Assembly: GCF_003590095.1 (NCBI RefSeq)
Contig: NC_039482.1
Location: 3,923,657 to 3,987,656 of the forward strand
Source: Trichoplusia ni
Taxonomy: Eukaryota > Arthropoda > Insecta > Lepidoptera > Noctuidae
Length of the DNA: 64,000 nt
Reading direction: 5' to 3'
Shown here: in pieces, positions 22,701 to 30,737 of the stretch
How the letters are laid out: every line of letters begins with the position of its first letter
Numbering within the stretch: the first letter of the stretch is position 1
Notes under the pieces: model-generated
Database searches by the model: none
What the model was told of the DNA's origin: nothing
The model's input: the letters and a program-made list of their open reading frames with translations, nothing else
Translations under genes and position numbers: made by a program

Positions 22701-25518
22701 TCACCAACCTGCCAGTAGCAATCTATAATATATATAAGTGAGTATGTGTGGTACAACAATTGGTATATATATAATTTTTGTACTTAAACTGGCAAGGCTG
22801 TATGGTCCCTCAGTAGGTCGACAAATATTTTGCAGGGCAGAATCGAACTATCGAATTAGACTGATAATAGAGTACTGCCTAAGACCTACTTGGTTTTATT
22901 CAAAGAGTACCTTATAATCCAAAAAAATACAAATCCAATGATAAGATTCTTTATATACTATAATTATATACTATACTCTAAAGTACAATATGTATATAAA
23001 ATTTTGTAAATTGAAAAACGCAAAATAATCTCGTTTTGTCATAAATTTGACATCAGTATAAAATTTACAAGAAAAAAGATTGCTATAATAAACTATAGAC
23101 CATGTCGGATAATAGGGGGTACCGGTTTAGACAACGGTCAGATTACCGGGTTGCCATTATATTAAATTGTATTCTACTTGTGTTTATCACTAAACATGTA
23201 TGCGTCGAGTGGCGTCCTGCCTGGATAGCTTACATCTTTTCATCCTTAGGTTTGATATTTTCATGACCTATGCTAAATTATTTATTATTTTCAGGTCATA
23301 CAAACTCCGTACAGGCAAGATGCGGTCTCTAACGGAAGCGTTGAGACCTCTTTGGTCTTTCCTCTCGGTGTTCCTCGTCTGTTCGGTTTGGGTGCACAAG
23401 TCCAGCCACCTGCCCGACTACGATCTAAGAGTGCTGTTCCTTCTCATCGGGACACTGTTCAGTAATGTTGCTGTGAGTATACAAGGCTTTTTAAAGGCAT
23501 TTTTTGGTAGGAAACAGTGCCATCATCATCTCAGCCTATAGCTGTCCACTATTGGCCACAGGCCTCTCCATACGTTCTCCAGAGCGATAGGTTCGCGACC
23601 AATGAGAAAACAGTGTGAATGGTGATTTTCTCGGTGAAATATTCTTCGGGCCTAATTTTGTTAGTATTAATCTTAAATGGAGGATTTAAACAGGTGAATG
23701 GCGAGAAATAAGTGTGTGTATAAATACAAATTAATGAAGTCTTTACTTTTGTTCTATAGATATTAGGTACTAAAGGTTTACACGACCGGCGAGATAAAAC
23801 GAACAGAACTATAGGAAAGGGTTTAATATTTGTAATATATAAAACGCCAAAATTTCTTATATGTATTTGTTGCTGCAAAAATCATCTGCAAAAATTTCAA
23901 CTGCATGCTGCTATCAAAGTCCATATTACACAGCCTGGTAAGGGAGCGTTCAAGTATTATGTAATATACTCTAGGGGGGAAGAGGAGGAGGGGTTTTTAA
24001 TGTTACGGTGCGTTATAAGGGCGGCAAGGGGTGTTTAAACAACGCGCTACGTAACTTTTTTCATTCAAATATAAGACTAGAAATTTAGAATCTTGCAAAA
24101 CAGCAACCCCTTTTGTCTATGTTTTACGGGGAAAATGTAAAAAGTCACGTTTAATGAGGGGGGGTACAAAAATGTTAAGATGCGTTGCATAGGGGAGAGA
24201 AAGGGTTTAAAATTTTCAAATATTGTGTTTTCTTTTACTTACACTTAAATTTAAAATCTTATTAAGTAATATAGAGTACTGACTAAAATTAGCCTAAATT
24301 AGGTAAAAACCTGTGTTTCAGGCAAAAAGTGCTTATGTCGTACTTAAATTTCTACATAAGTTAACAATTTATAAACATATGACAATTACGAGACTTTCGC
24401 TTGAACGCTCCCTAACATACGGACAGCGGAGCCTTGGCAAGAGGATTCCATTTTTCACCCTTAAGTTACGAAACCCAAAAGAAAGCAAAGTTTTAACCAT
24501 GGCACATTATCGCAGTGCCGCCTCATAGTGAGCCAGATGAGCAACCAGCGCTGCGAGGCGGTGAACGGCCTGTGCTACCCGCTGCTGGCGCTGAGCGCGG
24601 CGGCGCAGCTGTGGCCGCAGCGCGAGCGCGCCGCCTTCCTCGTCGCCGCCGCGCTCGCTGTGGCCGCGCATCTGCACTACGGGGCCTGCGTCGTGAGTAG
24701 TAGTAGTTGTAGTCTAGTCCTAGCCAACCTGTAATGATAGATTACAGTGAAAATTGAATAAATAAATCATTTTCCCACGTTTTTATACACTCACTCTCTT
24801 GTATGTTTGTTTGTCATTCCAGTTGGATTTTTTCAAAGCGATTTTAAGGCACTTCCCAATAAGTTCACATACTTATCGCAGTGCCCCGAAATTCCTGTTT
24901 CCAATTTTTTTTTAAAGTTACCAAATTACAGAAAATTAAAAATAATTAAAGTCCCCGACAGGAATTAACTTTTACTCTAATCATCTTTTGACGGCTTGAA
25001 CGATTTTTATCAAACATGTCTCAGACTCACTCGTACAGAATTCGCTTTTAATACAAACTATATACATTGAAATCGTTAAATCACCGTCGCATCGTATCGC
25101 AACGGACAAACGCTTCAAACTTATAACACCCCTCCTTTTGTGTCGAGCAATGAACATTTTGCATAAAATATTATTAACTAGCTGCTGCCGCGACTTCGTC
25201 CCCGTGGGTAGAAGAAATAAGTTATGATTTATACCTGCCCTGTTTTTTTCACATTTACCATTGTATCTTCGCTCCTATTAGTCGCAGCGTGATGGTTTAT
25301 ATTCTAAAGCCTTCCTCGATGAATGGTTCAACACAAAAAGAATTTTCCAATTCGGACCAGTAGTTTCTGAGATTAGCGCGTTCAAACAAACAATCAAACA
25401 AACAAACTCTTCAGCTTTATATATTAGTATAGATAATCAATTATTATTTCCACAGGTTCGTCAGATGTGCGACCACTTCCGAATAAGTTGTTTCTACATA
25501 AAGCAACGCTCGGATTGA
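13776..25518 (+). CDS. EPT1: Ethanolaminephosphotransferase 1 (SELENOI/EPT1 orthologue), complete
   Basis: Nine exons: 13776-13832, 15987-16055, 20349-20574, 21035-21188, 21668-21776, 22580-22737, 23295-23472, 24516-24692 and 25456-25518. All have GT/AG junctions and matching phases, giving 396 aa (human SELENOI has 397). The enzyme moves phosphoethanolamine from CDP-ethanolamine to diacylglycerol, the last step of the Kennedy pathway, in ER/Golgi membranes. Exons 3/4 carry the CDP-alcohol phosphotransferase motif DG(x)2AR(x)8G(x)3D(x)3D: Asp121, Gly122, Ala125, Arg126, Gly135, Asp139 and Asp143, the Mg2+-binding residues. N-terminal LSREHLEGFDNYKY and YVMHPFWNKVVE, and HWEKYNTGVLFLPWGYD, are family hallmarks; several hydrophobic segments fit a polytopic protein. 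The frame ends ..KQRSD-UGA-L, the position of selenocysteine in vertebrate SELENOI; eight codons later comes TAG. Moths are reported to lack selenoprotein synthesis, so UGA is taken as stop. Exon 8 is strikingly GC-rich. Confidence 0.95.
15421..15545 (-). repeat. LINE 3'-end-like repeat in EPT1 intron 1
   Basis: On the minus strand this reads as a LINE 3' UTR ending in TTTGAATAAATGATTTTGAT. Dispersed 3' ends of this sort are common in moths. No reverse transcriptase is attached. Confidence 0.45.
15771..15842. repeat. Perfect-stem hairpin in EPT1 intron 1
   Basis: The left arm 15771-15792 and right arm 15821-15842 are inverted copies that share TTGCGAATACTGTA without mismatch and differ at only two outer bases. 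They are separated by 28 AT-rich bases. It could be a small foldback element or a transcribed hairpin; nothing identifies it further. Confidence 0.6.
16838..17170 (+). repeat. Family D dispersed repeat in EPT1 intron 2
   Basis: Reverse orientation relative to the copy at 10728. It shows TCCGTGTTTCGGAAGGCACG, TTAAATTGTGGGTCCCGGCT and CCCAGGTAACCGGGTTGTGG, ending near AGGAAAAGGCTAGGAACATG. Non-coding. Confidence 0.75.
17500..17885 (+). repeat. Dispersed repeat, family F (long copy)
   Basis: Contains GACGAAAAAAGGGGCGTTAT, a TTTTGTATTAAAG segment, AAATGATGTAACGGTTTACT, GCCCGACTAGTTTCGGACCC and AATCAGTCTCACGATAGTTA. Parts recur at 1235-1395, 21383-21445, 46770-46985 and 53003-53155. The short ORF inside it has no recognisable domain and is treated as spurious. 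Confidence 0.6.
19676..19740. repeat. Fragment of the 7675-7860 MITE family
   Basis: GGGCCCCAATTCCGGTATTT followed by ACAATGGCCGATGAATGAAT matches the reverse complement of the right end of the 7675-7860 element with few changes. Only one end is present. Confidence 0.55.
19755..20060 (+). mobile_element. Decayed LINE 3' coding end with adjoining repeat
   Basis: At 19930-20050 the frames read GKRSKGRPQARWSDDLPKMA, then after a frameshift RAAEDRSRWRAM. This is the familiar C-terminal tail of RTE-type and related non-LTR retrotransposon ORFs (GRP..RW.DD......W...A.DR..W). The frameshift shows it is dead. The left part holds CCCACTGCTGGGCACATGCC, shared with 6128-6262. Confidence 0.65.
20055..20252 (+). 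repeat. tRNA-derived SINE-like repeat, family E
   Basis: Contains a B-box-like GTCGCGGGTTCGGTCCCCCG, then TTGTGTGATCCACGAGTGCT, TGTTCTGAGTCTGGGTGTCA and a 3' end AAATTCCTTAGTGCGGGAG. Diverged copies lie at 20612-20810, 21268-21345, 47390-47475 and 49683-49862 (+), and 31632-31760 and 38945-39135 (-). It lies in EPT1 intron 2, just before exon 3. Confidence 0.7.
20612..20810 (+). repeat. tRNA-derived SINE-like repeat, family E, diverged copy
   Basis: GGTTGAGGTCACCACGCCAA near the start and TAAATTCCTTAGTGTGGCAT near the end align with the 20055 copy. It lies in EPT1 intron 3, next to exon 3. Confidence 0.6.
22280..22550 (+). repeat. SINE-like family A, copy 4
   Basis: Runs from ACTAGCTGTTGCCCGCGACT to CTTTATATATTAGTATGGAT. 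It has an AACCGTCGAAGATGAATATT insertion-like segment also present in part in copy 6. It lies in EPT1 intron 5, ending 29 bases before exon 6. Confidence 0.8.
23942..24412. mobile_element. Harbinger-like MITE with TAA target duplication
   Basis: The left end GGGAGCGTTCAAGTATTATG and the right end GCTTGAACGCTCCC form a terminal inverted repeat of about 12-14 bp. The 3-bp sequence TAA flanks both sides (23939-23941 and 24413-24415), the hallmark TWA duplication of the PIF/Harbinger superfamily. It is 471 bp and non-coding, with G-rich runs near 23970-24020 and 24150-24210. It sits in EPT1 intron 7 in front of exon 8. Confidence 0.75.
25177..25434 (+). repeat. SINE-like family A, copy 5
   Basis: Runs from ACTAGCTGCTGCCGCGACTT to ATATTAGTATAGAT, full length. 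It lies in EPT1 intron 8 and ends 21 bases before the last exon. Confidence 0.8.
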
Positions 25519-27255
25519 CTCTTAGATGACAATGCGTGTTAGTAAGATAACTCGAGTTTTAACAACATCATGTACAACATATCTACATATATACAGGCTG
25601 GATTATTTTTAAACATTTGATTTGTTGTCGTTCCACAAAGTTCCGTCGTAATCGGATGATTGCTTTGGTATAAAGAATTAATACACTGTAAGATATTAAA
25701 ATATATGATTTAAATAGAGGAAAAATAATTTAAAATATAAAAAATGTAATGCTCAAGTTTAATACTTATAATGTTAAATGTAAACATTGTATTATACCAA
25801 TAGCCAAAATTTGTTTTATCTCAAAAATGTATTTAAAATAACCCAGTCTAAAAAGTAAATTGTTTATTTTATAGTAAATTCATGAAATATCAGTAAAAGC
25901 TATTTTTGAACGTCTCATAATACATTTAAGGGCAAGCATATTCATAGCAAGCAAATTTATTTTGAATATTTTTACTAAACTTTAACATCTTATATTTGCT
26001 TGTTGTAACTGTACCTTAAATACAAGTACATTATGTTGTTATTAATTTAAATGTTATGTTATAAAGATTGTACACACAGCAAGAGTGTTTTGTAAAAGGA
26101 ATCAATTGTGTAAAAGATAATTATTATCTTTCCTTTTCCCTTAACAAAAGATAAAACATCTTTCCATCTTTTTTCTTTTCGTGTACGTCTTTATTTTGAG
26201 TGTTTGTGACACGCGTTGTCTTTGTTATAACTAAAGGACTTTTCTTTCTCAAAGTGCACTATATGTTTATTATTATTATTCCAAGCTTCTGGCTATTATG
26301 CATTTTAGTATTAAAAAAGAACATAAATTTCCAAATTATTCCAAAGTTGTGTGACCCAGAATCTTAAAAGCTATCAATGTATCAATTTAATCTTGATGCA
26401 ATAAGTTAAACTCATTTATGCGCGGGTTGCTATGTGTGCGTGCGATCGACAGCGATTGTTTATTATTGAAGCTTCAATGTGTGTGACAGTGACACACAAA
26501 TGGAAGCTGTGTTAGTACACAACGTCACTGTATATATACAAGTGTCACCCACACATAGAGCCGCGCGCAAAAATGAGATGAATTGACTATACTTTAGTCA
26601 GTATTCCTGATACTAAATTTTGATTGCTTTATTTGTTAACTTTAAGTGATTATATTAAAAGCGTTTTTAAGAAGATAAATCTGCTTGTCTTACACAAAAA
26701 AGTCGTGTTAACATTTATAACTAAAAAACGGCTGGACCGATATGTATGAGCTGTAAAATTGTTAGTAATATTTGTCTCGAATATCAAAATAACAGAAACA
26801 TTGGAAAATATTAACAAAATAATTACTTATTGATTCTTTTATAAATATTTCCTTCTTTATTTTATGCAAAAACGACGTAACCGCAACTCACCTTAAATTA
26901 TACTAAAATAATAAAAAGTTTTATATAAATTTTTAATTTATTATAACTTTTATGTGTATTTACTACAGCTGAAAAAACAACAACACCCATCCGCCATCTT
27001 AAAACAACGAAAACAGGTTTACTTAGATTTATCTTCTTAAAAATATATGTTTACAGCAAGTTGAGGAATGAAGCAAGGAATGTGTAGGCTTAAGGATTGA
27101 TGTAAATAAGGTTTGCTAGGATTAACTGTTCCCAGTGTTGTAACCAGTGATCTGAGTCCGGTTCTATTCTCGACTTAATAACAGTATTAATACCGAGTTT
27201 TAAACTGGTGTGTATTTGCGCTTTAGATAAATGTTTGTTTTTTGATCTATAAGAA
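25519..27255. other. EPT1 3' UTR and intergenic DNA
   Basis: The first part is presumably the 3' UTR; I could not fix the poly(A) site. The segment 26418-26580 is one copy of a short inverted-repeat element (see the entry there). A fragment AAAAAACGGCTGGACCGATA at 26725 resembles the ends of moth LINE-derived repeats. No gene seen. Confidence 0.4.
26418..26580. repeat. Short inverted-repeat element, copy 1 of 2
   Basis: About 160 bp, roughly 90% identical by eye to 29077-29237 in direct orientation. It begins TTGCTATGTGTGCGTGCGAT and ends near CACACATAGAGC, so the ends are inverted (GCTATGTGTG/CACACATAG). An inner inverted pair (AATGTGTGTGACAGTGACAC) suggests a foldback MITE. Confidence 0.6.
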
Positions 27256-27479
27256 ACTAGCTTTTCGCCCGCGGCTTCGCCCGCGTCGAGGTTGGTTATA
27301 TCGCGTTTCCAAGAGAACTCATCAATAGTCCGGGATAAAAACTATCCTATGTTCTTCCTCAAGGTCAACTATATCTCTGTACCAAATTTCATTAAAATCA
27401 GTTCAGTGGTTTAGACGTGAAAGCGTAACAGACACAGACAGACAGAGTTACTTTCGCATTTATATTCTTAGTAAGGATA
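27256..27479 (+). repeat. SINE/LINE-end-like repeat, family C
   Basis: Runs from ACTAGCTTTTCGCCCGCGGC through CGGGATAAAAACTATCCTAT, CCAAATTTCATTAAAATCAG and AGACACAGACAGACAGAGTT to TTCTTAGTAAGGAT. A very widespread repeat type in butterflies and moths, with the same head as families A and B. A fragment of the GGGATAAAAA.TCCTATCCTA part recurs near 62440. Confidence 0.7.
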
Positions 27480-28084
27480 AAAGGCACTTATGCGCCAAGG
27501 AATTTGATCCTTCTATTGCGGACTATAGCAGACTCTGAATAAGCATTTATGGGTCATACATATTCTTGTCCCGATCAGGGATGGAACCCGGGAAACGGTA
27601 GGCATAGTGGTTTTGCCGATGTAACGCGGTTAACAGTGTTAAATATGTAATAATAATACCAACATAAATCTAACCTTGACTTTTTTCAACAAATAAATTA
27701 GAAGTAAAATAGTTTACCAGTGGCACACCCATCTCTGTGTCGTCTGAGTTACTTAACCTCAATATACATAATTATCGGACCAGTGTTTTTTATCTGCTAT
27801 GAGTGAAAAAAAATGGTTGTGTGATTTTAATTTGTATAAAGAAGGTTGTATACTTGTTTTGTAAAGCTCATTCCTCAATTTGACCTTTATGTATATGACA
27901 AGACCAAATCATTTAGGTATCATAGTTATTATTATTTTAATATGTATACATAAGGTTCTTTGTCAAACGTACGTCAGTGGTTGAAACAGAAGAAAACTGT
28001 TATAGAATCAGTTTCACAAAATACCAATAATCTGTTGGATGCAACATGCCATTGTTGCTTTCACATTTACGACGTCAAAATAAA

Positions 28085-28315
28085 GAAAGAAAGACCTCCG
28101 TGGTCAAGTGACGTACGCACCGGTTTCAAGGTGTCGCTAGCTCTGAGGTCCCGGGTTCGATCCCCGGTCGGGTCAATGTAAAAATTCTTATTTCTACATT
28201 GTCTCGGGTCTGGGTGTTTGTGGTACCTTCGTTGTATCTGAATTCCATAACACAAGTGCATTAGCAACTTACTTTGGGCTCAGAACAATGTATGCGATGA
28301 TGTCCGCATTTATAT
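28085..28315 (+). repeat. tRNA-derived SINE, second family
   Basis: The head GACCTCCGTGGTCAAGTGAC resembles an A box and CCGGGTTCGATCCCCGGTCG is an excellent B box. They are followed by TCTGGGTGTTTGTGGTACCT and an AT-rich end after ATGATGTCCGCATTTATA. The spacing fits a Pol III SINE head, but the cloverleaf is not intact, so I do not call a tRNA gene. Confidence 0.7.
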
Positions 28316-29076
28316 AAAAAAAAATTGGTACAGCATAAAAATTAAGCATAACATTAAAATAGTTTATAACAAAAAAGTTTTGATCTTTAATTATTGACCA
28401 ATCAGTTGGTTGTTGAATGTAACATTTAATTATTCATTCTGACAATATTGTACATGTATTTGTTTTCCTAGATATTCATATCATATTTCTCAGTAAAACT
28501 TGTCTTCGAGATAAAATAAGTTTTAATTAAACCACTGATTCGCGATTGACTTAAGAACGAAAAATAAATGGCCTAACATAAGTTCTTATTGAAGTAACTA
28601 TGTTAACACCTATGTATTTTAAACTTTAATTTTAAGAAAAAATCGAGATTAATTTTAATTGCAAAATTATGTATTAAGCACTGCCTTATATTAGCACTCC
28701 CTATTCTTGCTATCATTAAGAAAGTACACGTTTTTTTATTGCCTATATATATTGGTTAAGATTCAAGTGTAACAAATCCAGTTTTCAATCACTCGGCGAC
28801 ATTTTAAGTGTCTTCTTTTTAATATGTATTTAATATTTATTTTGCGTTATTGTATATTTTGTATAGTTTAGTATATATATTTATAAGGATCATATAAGTT
28901 ATAACAGAGCCTCAACAAAACTGCTAGCACAGTTTTTCTCTGGGTATGAATAGGACAGTATTGAGGAACGGACTAACCAAATTATGAAAGATACTTATCA
29001 GAAAGTGTTTTATACTTCATTTTCGTGATTATGATCTAAAATATATATTATACATGAATTTCAAGTTATCTGTGCT

Positions 29077-29237
29077 CGCGTTGCTATGTGTGCGTGCGAT
29101 TGACAGCGATTGTTTGTTATTGAAGCTTTAATGTGTGTGAGAGTGACACACAAATGAAAGCTGTGTTAGTACACAACGGCACTGTATATATACAAGGGTT
29201 ACACACTCATAGAGCCTCGTACAAAGATGACTTGAAT
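29077..29237. repeat. Short inverted-repeat element, copy 2 of 2
   Basis: Direct repeat of 26418-26580, about 2.65 kb away, with the same inverted ends GCTATGTGTG and CTCATAGAGC (one arm has decayed). Non-coding. Confidence 0.6.
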
Positions 29238-30220
29238 AGGGATGATGACATTTTTTTTTTGCTGTGTCCTTCTTGAAGTTTTTTGTATAATAATAGATAC
29301 TTATTTTTTAATTTGTCCAAATTACAGTGAATGAAACTTACGCGTGACGTCACTATTGAGTATAAATTTTACCATATCGTTACGTCACAAGCCCCCTCTC
29401 CTAAACTTTAAAGCAGTTAATCTTTGTCAATTCTAGTTTTTCTGAAAAAATACGTGTCTCATACTTTTCAATTATCTAACTAGGGACTAGTGAGATTTTT
29501 TCTTTTTATACCAAGTCATCATACCTATAGTATCGTTTAGTTTATTTTTAATATGAAAATAAGTTGACGTTCTTATATCCAAGTATTTTGTTTTATCCAT
29601 GGTCTTAACCCACCATAATTAAGGAAAGTTAAAACTAAAATAACACAATAATTTGTAAAGATTTTTGCAAAAAGTTTTTTTTTATAAACCTTATTTTAGT
29701 TTCTATAATTCTACACTTATTATATAACCCAATCATGTTTTATTTGTATTAACAATTACTGATCATGTATGAAAAAGTACATATTATCAAATATAAGTAC
29801 AGTTCAATCGATCCAACAACATTGAATAAACAATAACGAATATGAACCTTATGTGGTTGAAATAAGAACTACAACATAAACGTTTGTTGCTCTAAACCAC
29901 AATATTTTGTACAACACTGTTGTATTTTGATGATGATGTTCTCAATTTTAATTCAAATTGTTTTCAAACTCTTTCAAAAGCAGTTAACTAAAGGATTTGA
30001 ATGAACAAAATGCCGTTAAAACAGCATTTCTGATTAACGAATTAAGATTAGACTTTAATGCAGAGATTCATAATAAGGATATTTTTTCAACAACCTGTAT
30101 AAGCTTATGCAATGATAATAATAGTTTTAATACTGGTATGTTTTACTCATGGACGTTTCTGATAATATTTTGTATGAAGAGATCTAACACTAGCAGGCTT
30201 TCTCTCTAAAATTATTCTTA

Positions 30221-30485
30221 ACTAGCTGTTGCCCGCGACTTCGTCCACGTTGTTAGAAGATCTTGAACCGTTTTCGCAGCGCAAGCAACGGAAGTCTGAA
30301 TATTTTTTCCTGTATTTTCACATTTTACATTGTATCTTCGCTCCTGTTAGTAGCAGCGTGATGGTTTGTAGCCTAAAACCTTCCTCGATGAATGTTCTAT
30401 TCAACACAAAAAGAATTTTTCAATTTGAACCAGTAGTTCCTGAGATTAGCGCGTTCAAACAAACACTCTTCAGCTTTATATACAT
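30221..30485 (+). repeat. SINE-like family A, copy 6
   Basis: Starts ACTAGCTGTTGCCCGCGACT and runs into the next copy without a gap. It carries the AACCGTTTTCGCAGCGCAAG segment in place of the usual TATAAGTTATGATTTATACC. Confidence 0.8.
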
Positions 30486-30737
30486 ACTAGCTGTTGCCCG
30501 CGACTTCGTCGCCTTGGGTAGAAGATATAAATTATGATTTATACATGCCCTGTTTTTTTTCACATTTTCCATTGTATCTTCGCTCCTATTAGTCGCAGCG
30601 TGATGGTTTATAGCCTAAAGCCTTCCTCGATGAATGGTGTATTCAACACAAAAATATTTTTTCAATTTGGACCAGTAGTTCCTGAGATTAGCGCGTTCAA
30701 ACAAACAAACTCTTCAGCTTTATTTATTAGTATAGAT
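30486..30737 (+). repeat. SINE-like family A, copy 7 (tandem with copy 6)
   Basis: Begins again with ACTAGCTGTTGCCCGCGACT immediately after copy 6 and ends TTTATTTATTAGTATAGAT. The two copies are in the same orientation and differ in internal sequence, so this is an insertion into the tail of a resident copy, not a recent duplication. Confidence 0.8.

Larger units (their letters stand above)
27480..30220. other. Intergenic, repeat debris
   Basis: No gene recognised. It contains the tRNA-like SINE at 28085-28315 and the second inverted-repeat copy at 29077-29237; the rest is AT-rich and featureless. Confidence 0.45.

Noticed and set aside
28130..28175. Possible tRNA gene with the B box GGGTTCGATCCCC
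   Set aside because: The arms do not form a cloverleaf and the downstream sequence is typical SINE body; treated as a tRNA-derived SINE.
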